A stretch of DNA of 64,000 nucleotides from Polynucleobacter paneuropaeus (GTDB taxonomy: Bacteria > Pseudomonadota > Gammaproteobacteria > Burkholderiales > Burkholderiaceae): contig NZ_CP030085.1 in assembly GCF_003261235.1 (NCBI RefSeq), positions 186,001 through 250,000 on the forward strand. Reading direction: 5' to 3'. Under the pieces are notes generated by a model. It was not told the DNA's origin. It saw nothing but the letters and a program-made list of their open reading frames with translations, and did no database searches. Shown one piece after another: positions 41,028 through 50,967 of the stretch (positions are counted from its first letter, which is position 1; each line of letters opens with the position of its first letter). Made by a program: the position numbers and the translations under genes.

Positions 41028-43709
41028 ATGAGCAAGGATTATGACTACCGCAAAATTGAAGCGGCAGCCCAGGCTGACTGGGATTCGGCACAGGTTTACC
41101 GTGTCACAGAAGATGCTAAAGACTCAGCAGGAAAAATAAAGCCCAAGTACTACGCATGCTCGATGTTGCCTTATCCCTCGGGCAAGTTACACATGGGCCA
41201 CGTACGTAATTACACGATCAATGATGTGATGGCCCGTCAGCTACGCATGCAAGGCTACAACGTCTTAATGCCAATGGGGTGGGATGCATTTGGTATGCCA
41301 GCAGAAAATGCAGCGATTCAGAATAAGGTACCTCCTGCTCAATGGACCTACGAGAACATTGCTTATATGAAAAAGCAAATGGCTGCGATGGGTCTGGCAA
41401 TTGACTGGTCGCGTGAAGTGGCAACCTGTAGTCCTGATTACTACCGTTGGAATCAATGGCTCTTTCTCAAGATGTTAGAAAAAGGGATTGCCTATCGCAA
41501 GACTCAAGTAGTCAATTGGGATCCGATTGATCAGACTGTTTTAGCTAATGAGCAGGTTATTGATGGGCGCGGGTGGCGCTCTGGTGCTTTAGTTGAAAAG
41601 CGTGAGATTCCTGGCTACTACTTCAACATCACCGCTTATGCAGAATCTTTATTGGATGGTCTAGAAGACTTAGGCTGGCCAGAGCGTGTCAAGACCATGC
41701 AGCAAAACTGGATTGGTAAAAGTAAAGGGGTTCGCTTCTCCTTTAAGCATGAGATTAAGGGATATGATGGCCAATTTATTCAGGATGGTCGCTTGTATGT
41801 TTTCACGACCCGTCCAGATACGATTATGGGTGTCACCTTTTGCGCTGTTGCTGCCGAGCATCCATTGGCGAGTAAAGCTGCTGCAAGTAATCCAGAGTTA
41901 GCGGTCTTTATTGAAAAATGTAAAAAAGGTAGCGTGATTGAAGCCGATCTAGCTACTCAAGAAAAAGAAGGTATGTTCACTGGCCTATATGTGACGCATC
42001 CCTTGACTCACGAGCCTGTTCCAGTTTGGGTAGGTAATTATGTTTTGATGTCCTATGGTGATGGTGCAGTGATGGGTGTACCAGCTCATGACGAACGTGA
42101 TTTTGCTTTTGCCCTCAAGTATGATTTACCAATCAAACAAGTGATTGCCCTAAAAGGCGCATCATCTATGTTCAACTCTACCCATTGGGAAGATTGGTAT
42201 GCACAAAAAGAGGCTGTTGAGTGTCTGAATAGCGGACGCTACGATGGAATGTCGTATGAAGAAGCGTTTCATGCTGTAGCAGAAGATCTTGCCAAACTCG
42301 GTATTGGAGAAATCAAAACTACCTATCGTTTACGCGACTGGGGTATCTCGCGTCAGCGTTATTGGGGTACACCCATTCCGATTATTCATTGTGGAGATGA
42401 GCAGCATCCAGGTTGTGGTGCAGTTCCTGTGCCAGAAGCAGATCTGCCAGTGGTATTGCCCGAGGACTGTGTTCCCGATGGCAGCGGTAATCCACTAAAT
42501 AAGCGTTCTGATTTCATTAACGTGAAGTGTCCTAAATGTGGCAAACCCGCTCGGCGTGAGACGGACACCATGGATACCTTTGTTGATTCCTCCTGGTATT
42601 TCATGCGCTATACGAGCCCAGGGGCGGATTCTATGGTGGATACTCGCAATGAATACTGGATGCCGATGGATCAATACATCGGTGGTATTGAGCACGCCAT
42701 TTTGCATCTACTGTATGCACGATTTTGGACAAAGGTTATGTATGACCTAGGTTTAATTTCTTTTAAAGAACCTTTCCAGAATTTGTTAACACAGGGCATG
42801 GTTTTGAATGAAACCTATTACTCTGAAGATGACTCTGGTAAGAAAAATTGGCTCAACCCTTTAGATGTTGAATTAGAGCTTGACGACAAAGGTCGTCCGC
42901 TAGGCGCAAAGCTGAGGGGAGATACCCCTGGCACACCAGTCATTATTGGTGGTGTAGAGAAGATGTCTAAGAGCAAAAATAATGGCGTCGATCCACAGTC
43001 CTTAATCGATGAATACGGTGCAGATACCGCTCGCTTATTTACGATGTTTGCAGCACCGCCTGAGCAGCAGTTGGAATGGTCAGGAGCAGGCGTTGAGGGT
43101 GCGTCTCGTTTCTTGCGCCGTGTGTGGCTATATGCAAGTAGTCAAGCGCCCATCATTAGTCAGATGAGTAAGGCCGATCGAGCTTTGCCAACCAGCTTTA
43201 CGGATGCTGAAAAAGAATTGCGTCGTGAAGTTCATGGAATTTTGAAGCAAGCTAACTTTGACTATCAACGTCGTCAATACAACACCGTAGTTTCTGCAGC
43301 AATGAAAATGCTGAACTTGCTAGAGCCATTCAAGTTAAATGATGGCAGTTCAGTTAGTGCCCCCGTGTTGGCAGAGTGCATCAGCATTCTGTTGCGCATT
43401 CTGTATCCAGTTGTGCCGCATATGACCCATGTACTTTGGCAAGACTTGGCATATACCCAATCTTTCGGTTCTTTATTGGATGCGCCTTGGCCTACAGTAG
43501 ATGAGAGCGCCTTAATTCAGACTGAAATCAACCTCATGCTGCAAATTAATGGCAAGTTACGGGGTGAGATACGGGTGCCTGCGGATGCCAGTAAAGAGCA
43601 GCTAGAGGCTTTGGCATTGCAGAGTGCCTCTGCATTAAAGGCTTTAAATGGCGCTAGTCCAAAAAAAGTGATTGTGGTTCCAGGTCGTCTCGTTAATATT
43701 GTGGCTTAA
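41028..43709 (+). CDS. leuS: Leucyl-tRNA synthetase
   Basis: This class I synthetase has 893 residues. The HIGH-type motif is HMGH in SGKLHMGHVRNYTINDV, the editing CP1 domain spans about 225-420 (TTRPDTIMGVTF), a zinc-like cluster region carries CPKCGKPARRETDTMDTFVDS-type CPKC, and the KMSKS loop is EKMSKSKNNGVDP near residue 645. The C-terminal domain ends VIVVPGRLVNIVA as in proteobacterial LeuS. It is followed by lptE, a conserved neighbour. Confidence 0.98.
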   Translation: MSKDYDYRKIEAAAQADWDSAQVYRVTEDAKDSAGKIKPKYYACSMLPYPSGKLHMGHVRNYTINDVMARQLRMQGYNVLMPMGWDAFGMPAENAAIQNKVPPAQWTYENIAYMKKQMAAMGLAIDWSREVATCSPDYYRWNQWLFLKMLEKGIAYRKTQVVNWDPIDQTVLANEQVIDGRGWRSGALVEKREIPGYYFNITAYAESLLDGLEDLGWPERVKTMQQNWIGKSKGVRFSFKHEIKGYDGQFIQDGRLYVFTTRPDTIMGVTFCAVAAEHPLASKAAASNPELAVFIEKCKKGSVIEADLATQEKEGMFTGLYVTHPLTHEPVPVWVGNYVLMSYGDGAVMGVPAHDERDFAFALKYDLPIKQVIALKGASSMFNSTHWEDWYAQKEAVECLNSGRYDGMSYEEAFHAVAEDLAKLGIGEIKTTYRLRDWGISRQRYWGTPIPIIHCGDEQHPGCGAVPVPEADLPVVLPEDCVPDGSGNPLNKRSDFINVKCPKCGKPARRETDTMDTFVDSSWYFMRYTSPGADSMVDTRNEYWMPMDQYIGGIEHAILHLLYARFWTKVMYDLGLISFKEPFQNLLTQGMVLNETYYSEDDSGKKNWLNPLDVELELDDKGRPLGAKLRGDTPGTPVIIGGVEKMSKSKNNGVDPQSLIDEYGADTARLFTMFAAPPEQQLEWSGAGVEGASRFLRRVWLYASSQAPIISQMSKADRALPTSFTDAEKELRREVHGILKQANFDYQRRQYNTVVSAAMKMLNLLEPFKLNDGSSVSAPVLAECISILLRILYPVVPHMTHVLWQDLAYTQSFGSLLDAPWPTVDESALIQTEINLMLQINGKLRGEIRVPADASKEQLEALALQSASALKALNGASPKKVIVVPGRLVNIVA

Positions 43710-43729
43710 TCCATTCAAATATCAGGCAA

Positions 43730-44290
43730 ATGAAAAGAGATCTAAAACACCTTCATCAGATCGGTCTACAAAACCCTCTGAGAAGATCTTTGCTTGCTTT
43801 GGCCCTGATATCGCCAGCAATTACTCTGATGGGATGCGGTTATCGTATGCGAGGTATGGTGGATGTTCCTTACAAAGCCATAGCGATTACTGGAAATCCT
43901 TCACCGCCTCTGCGGGCAGACTTACAAAGAGTGATTTTGACTGGAACAGATACCAAAGTGGCTATCAACCCCAAAGATGCGGATCTGATTCTGGAGATTA
44001 TTAACGATACTTCAGGCCAAGAAATTCTGGCGTACAACTCAAACGGTCAAATTTCTGCCTATCGCCTCACCATTAGAGCGGGCTTTAGGGCATACGATAC
44101 TGCAGGAGCCGAAATTGTTCCTGATTCTGAAATCTATGTCACACGAGATTTGGACTTCTCTGTATCTACTGTTTTAGCATCCGATGCCCAGAAGCAACAA
44201 TTTTTAGGTGTGATGCGTTCTGATTTGGCAATCCAAATTTTGCGTCGGGTTGCGGCTTCAGCTAAAGCACCGCAAGCGAAAAGTTTCTAA
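43730..44290 (+). CDS. lptE: LPS-assembly lipoprotein LptE
   Basis: The 186-residue lipoprotein has a signal peptide ending in lipobox LMGC (ALISPAITLMGCGYRMRG), followed by the LptE domain with PYKAIAITG, NDTSGQEILAYNSNGQISAY and RDLDFS. LptE plugs the LptD barrel and helps insert lipopolysaccharide. Its position between leuS and holA is the standard proteobacterial order. Confidence 0.94.
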   Translation: MKRDLKHLHQIGLQNPLRRSLLALALISPAITLMGCGYRMRGMVDVPYKAIAITGNPSPPLRADLQRVILTGTDTKVAINPKDADLILEIINDTSGQEILAYNSNGQISAYRLTIRAGFRAYDTAGAEIVPDSEIYVTRDLDFSVSTVLASDAQKQQFLGVMRSDLAIQILRRVAASAKAPQAKSF

Positions 44291-44308
44291 AGCACACGAA
44301 TATTTCGC

Positions 44309-45367
44309 ATGGTTAAAACCGATGCCTTTCAATCTCATCTCAAGTCTTTAGCTGCTGCTAGCGCTTTTCATCCGCTGTACGTATTTAGTGGAGACGAGCC
44401 CTTGCTCATGATGGAATCAATAGATCTCTTGCGCTCTAAAGCGAGACAGTTAGGCTATACCGAGCGCGAAGTGATGTTGCAAGAGCGTGGCTTTGATTGG
44501 AGTGCCTTGCTTAATGCCGGGCAAACCATGTCTTTGTTTGGAGATAGGCGTTGGATCGAGCTTCGGATTCCCACGGGCAAACCAGGACGCGATGGTGCAG
44601 ATGCGCTCAAGCAATTCTCTGCACAGATCGCTTCGCAGTCCAATGCTGATGGACCTGAAACGATCTTTTGTATCGTGTTGCCTAGGCTAGATATGAAAAC
44701 CAAGTCTTCCGCTTGGTTTAGTAGTTTGGATGAAGCAGGGATGGCCGTTCAGATTGATTCTTTAGATCGCGGCCATTTGCCGAGCTGGATTGCAGGGCGT
44801 CTGCAAAAGCAAGGACAGAGTATTCAAAGTGGGCCTGCAGGTCAGCGCGCCCTTGAATTTATCGCAGAGCAGGTTGAAGGTAACCTGATTGCCGCCCACC
44901 AAGAAATCCAAAAACTGGGACTCCTATATCCAGCCGGTGAATTATCCGAGGAGCAGGTTCGTTCTGCCATTTTGAAGGTTGCCCGATATAACGTATTTGA
45001 GCTCAGCGAGGCCATGCTGGCAGGGGATCTGCCCCGTGTTAATCGAATGCTCGATGGTCTAAAGGGGGAAGGCGAGCCCTTAGTTCTGATTCTTTGGAGC
45101 ATAACCGAAGAGCTTCGGCTACTATCTAAGTTAAAGATGGCCAGTGATTCAGGGGAATCTGTTCAGCAGTTGTTGCGAGCGAATCGGGTTTGGGGTAATA
45201 AAGAAAGACTCTATCCCGCAGCATTAAAGCGAGTTCAGAGTTCCCAATTACGCCAAGCCGTGCAAATTGCTGCTGGCTTGGATCGTCAGTCAAAGGGATT
45301 GCAAGCCGCTGAACTTCCTGGAGATCCATGGGATGGCTTGCGTTTAGTTGGTAATTTATTGCGTTAA
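44309..45367 (+). CDS. holA: DNA polymerase III delta subunit
   Basis: The 352-residue clamp-loader subunit opens with an AAA+-like domain (FHPLYVFSGDEPLLMMESIDLLR) and has the LRLP-type beta-clamp contact ERGFDWSALLNAGQTMSLFGDRR, typical of HolA, plus QVEGNLIAAHQEIQKLGLLYP. Delta opens the sliding clamp. It follows lptE by 18 bp and precedes proA by 3 bp. Confidence 0.95.
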   Translation: MVKTDAFQSHLKSLAAASAFHPLYVFSGDEPLLMMESIDLLRSKARQLGYTEREVMLQERGFDWSALLNAGQTMSLFGDRRWIELRIPTGKPGRDGADALKQFSAQIASQSNADGPETIFCIVLPRLDMKTKSSAWFSSLDEAGMAVQIDSLDRGHLPSWIAGRLQKQGQSIQSGPAGQRALEFIAEQVEGNLIAAHQEIQKLGLLYPAGELSEEQVRSAILKVARYNVFELSEAMLAGDLPRVNRMLDGLKGEGEPLVLILWSITEELRLLSKLKMASDSGESVQQLLRANRVWGNKERLYPAALKRVQSSQLRQAVQIAAGLDRQSKGLQAAELPGDPWDGLRLVGNLLR

Positions 45368-45370
45368 AAA

Positions 45371-46648
45371 ATGAGTACTTCTATTAAGCAGATGATGCAA
45401 GAAATTGGTCAAAGAGCTCGAGTGGCTTCGAGGGCGATGGCACGCGCATCAAGCGAACAAAAAAATCAAGCTTTGATTCAGATTGCGAAGGTCATTCGTG
45501 AGAGTGCTACAGAAATCTTACAGGTGAACTCGCTCGACGTAGAACAAGCTAAACAAAATGGTCAAGACGCCGCATTCATTGATCGTCTAACCATGACTTC
45601 CAAATCGATTGAAAGTACGGCTTTGGGTCTAGAGCAAATTGTTTCTTTAGCAGATCCAATTGGTCAGGTGAGTGTGCCTAAGAAGCAAGCCTCTGGAATT
45701 GAGATTTCCCAAATGCGGGTGCCATTAGGCGTGATTGGCATCATTTATGAATCGCGTCCTAATGTCACGATTGATGCAGCAGCGCTTTGCCTTAAGTCAG
45801 GTAATGCCGTGATTTTGCGCGGTGGTTCGGAGGCAATTCATTCGAATACGCTGTTGGCAAAAATGATTCAAACAGGTTTAAGTGCCGCAGGTCTTCCTCG
45901 GGATGCTGTTCAGGTGGTGCAGACAGTCGATCGCGCTGCTGTTGGTGAAATGATCACCATGACTGAATATATCGACGTCATCGTTCCTCGGGGCGGTAAG
46001 AGCTTAATCGCCCGCTTAATGGCTGAAGCACGCGTTCCCATGATTAAGCATCTTGATGGTATCTGTCATACCTATATCGATGCAGATGCTGACCTGGCTA
46101 TGGCTGTGAAGGTGTGCGACAACGCTAAAACTCAACGATATGCACCATGCAATGCCATGGAGACTTTATTGGTCAACCAGAAGGTTGCTTCTCAAGTATT
46201 GCCTACCCTGTGCAAGATTTATCAAGACAAAGGGGTTGAGTTGCGTGTCGATACTGCTACTCGTAAGACTCTCGAGTCTGCTGGCTTCGGGGGATTGGTA
46301 GATGCTCAAGAGGAGGATTGGTCTACAGAATATCTGGCTCCCATTTTGTCGATTAAAACCGTGGCTAATCTTGATGAGGCAATCAATCACATTGAGCGTT
46401 ATGGCAGCAAGCATACCGATGCCATCATTACCAAGAACCAAGACCATGCTAATCGCTTTTTACGTGAAGTTGATAGCGCTAGCGTGATGGTCAATGCTAG
46501 TACCCGTTTTGCTGATGGTTTTGAATATGGTCTTGGAGCTGAGATTGGAATCTCAAACGATAAATTGCATGCTCGCGGACCTGTTGGTCTTGAGGGCTTA
46601 ACCTCATTGAAGTACATCGTGATGGGTCACGGTGAGATTCGTACTTAA
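45371..46648 (+). CDS. proA: Glutamate-5-semialdehyde dehydrogenase (gamma-glutamyl phosphate reductase)
   Basis: The 425-residue enzyme reduces gamma-glutamyl phosphate, the second step of proline synthesis after ProB (3626). Motifs are YESRPNVTIDAAALCLKSGN, ILRGGSEAIHSN, the catalytic cysteine in QRYAPCNAMETLL, and ASTRFADGFEYGLGAEIGIS. In this genome proA is separated from proB and lies in the holA region, as in many betaproteobacteria. Confidence 0.97.
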   Translation: MSTSIKQMMQEIGQRARVASRAMARASSEQKNQALIQIAKVIRESATEILQVNSLDVEQAKQNGQDAAFIDRLTMTSKSIESTALGLEQIVSLADPIGQVSVPKKQASGIEISQMRVPLGVIGIIYESRPNVTIDAAALCLKSGNAVILRGGSEAIHSNTLLAKMIQTGLSAAGLPRDAVQVVQTVDRAAVGEMITMTEYIDVIVPRGGKSLIARLMAEARVPMIKHLDGICHTYIDADADLAMAVKVCDNAKTQRYAPCNAMETLLVNQKVASQVLPTLCKIYQDKGVELRVDTATRKTLESAGFGGLVDAQEEDWSTEYLAPILSIKTVANLDEAINHIERYGSKHTDAIITKNQDHANRFLREVDSASVMVNASTRFADGFEYGLGAEIGISNDKLHARGPVGLEGLTSLKYIVMGHGEIRT

Positions 46649-46664
46649 GATTAAGGGTTAAGTC

Positions 46665-47090
46665 ATGGGTAATGGGTATCTCTGGACCAAGACGATTCAT
46701 ATTGTTTTGATTGCCTCTTGGTTTGCTGGACTGTTTTATTTGCCACGCATCTATGTGAATCTAGCTGAAGAAAAAAATCCTGAAGCCCATGCGCGTCTTT
46801 TAGGAATGGCTGATCGACTGTTTCGGTTCATGACAATATTGGCCATACCGGCCCTCTTATGTGGCCTAGTCCTTTGGCTTTACTTTGGAATCGGCAGCGG
46901 AGATACCTGGCTTCACGCCAAATTATTTTTTGTCATTTTGGTGATTGGCTACCATCATGCTTGCTGGGGTCTCTTGAAAAAATTTCATCTGGGGCGTAAT
47001 ACCCATTCTGGTGTTTGGTTTCGCTGGTTCAATGAAGCGCCGGTCCTACTGCTGCTGATCATCACTGCATTAGCAGTGATCAAACCCTAA
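46665..47090 (+). CDS. hemJ: HemJ/CopD-family membrane protein, probable protoporphyrinogen IX oxidase
   Basis: The 141-residue protein has four membrane helices and the family's conserved His and Lys positions: TIHIVLIASWFAGLFYLPRIYV, WLHAKLFFVILVIGYHHACW and WFNEAPVLLLL. This fits UPF0093/HemJ, the protoporphyrinogen oxidase type of bacteria lacking HemY/HemG. The nearby hemL (48786) gives a loose haem-synthesis context, though a copper-resistance CopD-like role cannot be excluded. Confidence 0.85.
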   Translation: MGNGYLWTKTIHIVLIASWFAGLFYLPRIYVNLAEEKNPEAHARLLGMADRLFRFMTILAIPALLCGLVLWLYFGIGSGDTWLHAKLFFVILVIGYHHACWGLLKKFHLGRNTHSGVWFRWFNEAPVLLLLIITALAVIKP

Positions 47091-47113
47091 TCATTTTATA
47101 GATTGCAGGCCTC

Positions 47114-48535
47114 ATGAGATTTTTTGTAGTTTGCCCCGGAGGCTTAGAAGCTCCCCTTGCACAAGAGTTAGCATCAATTGCCGCGCGCTCAGATTCGAAA
47201 GCATTGGGCAATTGGGTGATTGATCCTACCCCTACTAGTCCTACAGGCGGCGTTGGTTTAGCTGGCCCGATCTCTGCAGCCATGGCCTTAAATTTGCATT
47301 CACGAATTGCAAGTCGAGTCCTTTTGCAACTCGCTGAGGCACCTTATCGACAAGAAGAGGATTTATATCGTCTCACGCACGGTTTAGCCTGGGAAGATTG
47401 GTTTACCCATGAGCAAACCTTACGCGTGGATGTAACTGCGCATCGTTCGCCATTAAAGAGTCTGAATTTTGCAACCCTGAAGGTGAAGGACGCTATCGTT
47501 GATCGACTCCGTGAGGTGTCAGGTAATCGTCCCAGTATTGACACTGCATTTCCAGATGTACGCGTGCAAGTACACTTGACTGCAACCCAGATGACGATTT
47601 ATCTCGACACTTCTGGTGAGGCCTTGTTTAAGCGGGGTTGGCGCGATGAAAAGGGCGACGCTCCTTTGAAAGAAAATTTAGCAGCCGGAATTCTATCGAT
47701 CACAGGGTGGCAAGCTTCACAAACCTTGTTTGATCCAATGTGCGGTAGTGGTACTTTCTTGATTGAAGCTGCGCAAATTGCGCTTGCTATTCCCCCTGGT
47801 GGAATTCGGGCTGGCTTGTATGGAGATGATGCCAAGCCAAGTAAGCTAGCTTATCGCCCCCTAGTAACTTCGGAGCATGGTTTTGGCTTTCAGCGCTTAA
47901 AGCCATTCCAAGTTAGTAGTGAGCAAAAGAAATGGTCTGATTTAAAAGAAGCTGTAAAAACAGAAATGCTGGATAAGCGCAAACAATTTCCAACAGCAGA
48001 GTCTTTGCGTATTAGTGGTGGAGACATTAATGAAAAGCTAGTTGGGATGTTCAAAGGAAATTGGCAACGAGCTCAGCTTCCTGATATGCCAGTAGTTCGT
48101 CAAATTGATGCAATGGTAAGTAAGCCCCCAGGTGATGTAAAGAATCCAATCATGCTGCTCAATCCTCCTTACGGTGAGCGTCTCGTCATTAAGGGAGGGC
48201 GAGGGCGACCCGGTGGCGTTGCAGACCAGCTTGAGCCAGAAGATCGCTTTAGCCAAAATCTTGAAACTGGCAGGCAGATTGCTAAGCGTTCCAGTCGCGA
48301 ATCGTTAAAACGGCTACAGGCAGAAGACGAACAGGATCCCGAGTTTGTTGAGTTCTTACGTCAATTTGGACAGCATTTGAAGGATGTTTTTGGTGGTTGG
48401 AATGTTTTTGTTCTCACCGCTGATATGGCATTGCCAGGCCAACTCAGAATCAAAGAGTCCAAGCGCACCCCATTATTTAATGGCCCTCTAGAGTGCCGTC
48501 TCTTCAAATTTGAGATGCATTCCAAAAGGGGTTGA
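47114..48535 (+). CDS. THUMP-domain class I RNA methyltransferase (RlmL-like)
   Basis: The 473-residue protein has an N-terminal ferredoxin-like/THUMP part (MRFFVVCPGGLEAPLAQEL, with RVDVTAHRSPLKSLNFATLKVKDAI) and a Rossmann methyltransferase with MCGSGTFLIEAAQIAL near residue 212 and the base-flipping motif LLNPPYGERL near 350. It resembles the N2-guanine 23S rRNA methyltransferase half of RlmL/YpsC-like proteins, without the RlmK half. A charged insertion (about 365-415) separates NPPY from the C-terminus. Confidence 0.9.
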   Translation: MRFFVVCPGGLEAPLAQELASIAARSDSKALGNWVIDPTPTSPTGGVGLAGPISAAMALNLHSRIASRVLLQLAEAPYRQEEDLYRLTHGLAWEDWFTHEQTLRVDVTAHRSPLKSLNFATLKVKDAIVDRLREVSGNRPSIDTAFPDVRVQVHLTATQMTIYLDTSGEALFKRGWRDEKGDAPLKENLAAGILSITGWQASQTLFDPMCGSGTFLIEAAQIALAIPPGGIRAGLYGDDAKPSKLAYRPLVTSEHGFGFQRLKPFQVSSEQKKWSDLKEAVKTEMLDKRKQFPTAESLRISGGDINEKLVGMFKGNWQRAQLPDMPVVRQIDAMVSKPPGDVKNPIMLLNPPYGERLVIKGGRGRPGGVADQLEPEDRFSQNLETGRQIAKRSSRESLKRLQAEDEQDPEFVEFLRQFGQHLKDVFGGWNVFVLTADMALPGQLRIKESKRTPLFNGPLECRLFKFEMHSKRG

Positions 48536-48595
48536 GCCTATTTCGTAGCAATAGTGAATAATTGAGTTAAATCAAACCGAAAGATGGAGTGAGCA

Positions 48596-48766
48596 ATGGA
48601 ATTGAAGACCTATATGTGCCTGATTTGTGGCTGGGTTTACGACGAAGCAGCGGGCTGTCCCGAGGAGGGTATTGCGCCAGGTACTTTGTGGAAAGATGTG
48701 CCAATGAATTGGACTTGTCCAGAATGCGGTGCTCGCAAAGAAGATTTTGAAATGATGGCTATTTAA
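48596..48766 (+). CDS. rubA: Rubredoxin
   Basis: This 56-residue gene encodes MELKTYMCLICGWVYDEAAG followed by a loop and CPECGARKEDFEMMAI. The two CxxC knuckles (CLIC at 8-11 and CPEC at 41-44) bind the single iron. Rubredoxin is a small one-electron carrier; partners such as alkane hydroxylase or oxidative-stress proteins are not nearby. It precedes hemL by 19 bp, and the rubredoxin-hemL pairing is frequent in betaproteobacteria. Confidence 0.96.
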   Translation: MELKTYMCLICGWVYDEAAGCPEEGIAPGTLWKDVPMNWTCPECGARKEDFEMMAI

Positions 48767-48785
48767 TCAGTCATAGGAATAGATC

Positions 48786-50084
48786 GTGGGACAAAACGAA
48801 GTTTTATTTGAGCGTGCACAAAAAGTTATTCCAGGCGGCGTGAATTCTCCGGTGAGAGCATTTCGTCAAGTGGGTGGTGTGCCGCGTTTTGTTAGCAAAG
48901 CTAGTGGCCCGTATTTTTGGGATGCGGATAATAAGCGCTATATCGACTTAATTATGTCCTGGGGACCGATGATTGCAGGACATGCTCATCCTGAAATTGT
49001 CGAGGCAGTTCAAAAAGCAGCAGCAACCAGTTTTAGCTTTGGTGCTCCTACAGAGGGCGAGATTGAATTGGCTGAACGCATTTGTAGTTTGATGCCCAGT
49101 ATCGAGCAGATCCGTATGGTATCGAGCGGTACTGAAGCAACGATGAGTGCTTTGCGATTGGCGCGCGGCTATACCGGACGTGATTTGATTGTGAAGTTTG
49201 AGGGTTGCTACCACGGCCATGCGGATAGTTTGCTTGTCAAGGCGGGCTCAGGTTTACTCACTTTTGCTGACTCTACTCAGAATGCACCTTCTTCAAGTGG
49301 TGTACCACAAGATGTTGTGAAGCACACCTTAGTTCTGCCTTATAACGACACAGCGGCACTAGAAGCTGTTTTTCAGAAGCAGGGCGATCAGATTGCAGCT
49401 GTCATTCTCGAGCCAATCGCTGGCAATATGAATTTAATCAAAGCTAAGCCAGAGTTCTTAGCTGCTGCCAGAAAACTGACCAGTCAGCATGGTGCTGTAT
49501 TAATCTACGACGAAGTGATGACTGGATTTAGAGTCGCTTTAGGTGGCGCGCAGTCACTTCAAGGTATTACACCTGATCTCACCTGTTTGGGTAAAGTGAT
49601 GGGCGGCGGCATGCCAATGGCAGCCTTTGGCGGCAAGAAGGAGATCATGTCTGAGCTTGCTCCTCTAGGGGCTGTGTACCAAGCCGGTACGCTATCTGGT
49701 AACCCTGTTGCAGTAGCTGCAGGATTAAAAACTTTAGAGATCGTTGCGAGAGAGGGCTTTTATGAGTGTCTTGCTGGGCAGACTCAAAAGCTGATGTCAG
49801 GTTTAAAGATGGCAGCAGATCAAGCAAGCATTCCTTTTGCTGTAGATAGTGTAGGTGGTATGTTTGGTTTCTACTTCACATCGGCTGTACCAACTTCATT
49901 TGCTGAAGTAACTCAATCGAACATTGAAGCATTCAAGCATTTTTTTCATGCAATGCTCGATGAAGGAGTGTACTTAGCGCCTTCAGCCTATGAGGCAGGC
50001 TTTACTTCAATTACGCATGACAATGCCGTTGTAGATCAGATTGTTAAAGCCGCACAAAAGTCTTTTCAGAAGATCCAAAAGTAA
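48786..50084 (+). CDS. hemL: Glutamate-1-semialdehyde 2,1-aminomutase
   Basis: The 432-residue PLP enzyme makes 5-aminolevulinate in the C5 haem pathway. It starts with GTG (48786) behind AGGAA. Motifs: PGGVNSPVRAFRQVGG, VSSGTEATMSALRLARGYTGR, IYDEVMTGFRVALGGAQ, and the PLP lysine in CLGKVMGGGMPMAAFGG. It converges on apaH. Confidence 0.97.
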   Translation: MGQNEVLFERAQKVIPGGVNSPVRAFRQVGGVPRFVSKASGPYFWDADNKRYIDLIMSWGPMIAGHAHPEIVEAVQKAAATSFSFGAPTEGEIELAERICSLMPSIEQIRMVSSGTEATMSALRLARGYTGRDLIVKFEGCYHGHADSLLVKAGSGLLTFADSTQNAPSSSGVPQDVVKHTLVLPYNDTAALEAVFQKQGDQIAAVILEPIAGNMNLIKAKPEFLAAARKLTSQHGAVLIYDEVMTGFRVALGGAQSLQGITPDLTCLGKVMGGGMPMAAFGGKKEIMSELAPLGAVYQAGTLSGNPVAVAAGLKTLEIVAREGFYECLAGQTQKLMSGLKMAADQASIPFAVDSVGGMFGFYFTSAVPTSFAEVTQSNIEAFKHFFHAMLDEGVYLAPSAYEAGFTSITHDNAVVDQIVKAAQKSFQKIQK

Positions 50085-50090
50085 AGTGTT

Positions 50091-50930
50091 TTACATCCGC
50101 ATAGGATGATCGTAGCCGGGCACTTGAATGAGCTGGAGTTTGCGAGTACTTTTTCCAGATTCTGGAATTTCAAGGGCGCTCAGTTTACCGCCCCAAACGC
50201 AGCCTGTATCTAAACAGATCACATTAGGGCGTTTGAGAAGTCCAAGAGTGGACCAATGGCCGAAGTAGATTAAAGCATCTTGGGTTTTGCGCTTGGGAAC
50301 CAGGAACCAAGGCATGTATCCCTTGGGACCCGCTTTTAAGCCTTCTTTGCTGATAAATTCCATACGTCCCGTGGGGGTGCAGAATCGTAAGCGAGTTAAG
50401 GCATTAGTGATCACGCGCAGGCGCTCATAGCCTTTCAGGGAATGACTCCACTTTGTAGGAGTATTGCCATACATATTGGCCAAAAAATCTTGATACGTTT
50501 TTTTACGAAGGGCTTTCTCTACTTCCTGGGCATATTCAATTGTTTGGTCGATGCTCCACTGGGGGAGTACACCGGCATGGACTGCTAGGATCTTGCCGTG
50601 ATTGAGAGCCAATGGGCGGTTGCGTAACCAGTGAATCAATTCCTTACGATCCGGCGCTGCCAGAATTTTATCTACGGTATCGAGTCCACGCGGTTTTCGA
50701 ATGCCGGCATCAATTGCTAATAGATGAAGATCATGATTCCCGAGTATGCATTCGATGCGACCTTTTTCTTGTAAGCGTTTGAGAAAGCGCAAGCTTCCTA
50801 GAGAATCAGGGCCACGATTAACCAAGTCCCCTAAAAAAATCGCCTTAGATTTTGCAGGTAACTTACTCACTAATTTTTTGAGAGAAGGGGTGCATCCCTG
50901 GATATCACCCACTGCAAAGATTTTGCTCAT
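50091..50930 (-). CDS. apaH: Symmetrical bis(5'-nucleosyl)-tetraphosphatase (Ap4A hydrolase)
   Basis: The 279-residue metallophosphatase has the calcineurin-like motifs GDIQGC near residue 8, GDLVNRGPDS near 34, and GNHDLHLLAI near 63, with the family tail CLDTGCVWGGKLSAL. It splits Ap4A to two ADP and also removes Np4 caps from RNA. It follows the photolyase gene by 37 bp on the same strand. Confidence 0.96.
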   Translation of the reverse strand: MSKIFAVGDIQGCTPSLKKLVSKLPAKSKAIFLGDLVNRGPDSLGSLRFLKRLQEKGRIECILGNHDLHLLAIDAGIRKPRGLDTVDKILAAPDRKELIHWLRNRPLALNHGKILAVHAGVLPQWSIDQTIEYAQEVEKALRKKTYQDFLANMYGNTPTKWSHSLKGYERLRVITNALTRLRFCTPTGRMEFISKEGLKAGPKGYMPWFLVPKRKTQDALIYFGHWSTLGLLKRPNVICLDTGCVWGGKLSALEIPESGKSTRKLQLIQVPGYDHPMRM

Positions 50931-50967
50931 GCCAAATTCTAAAGCGGAATCAGAAAATCATCAGGTA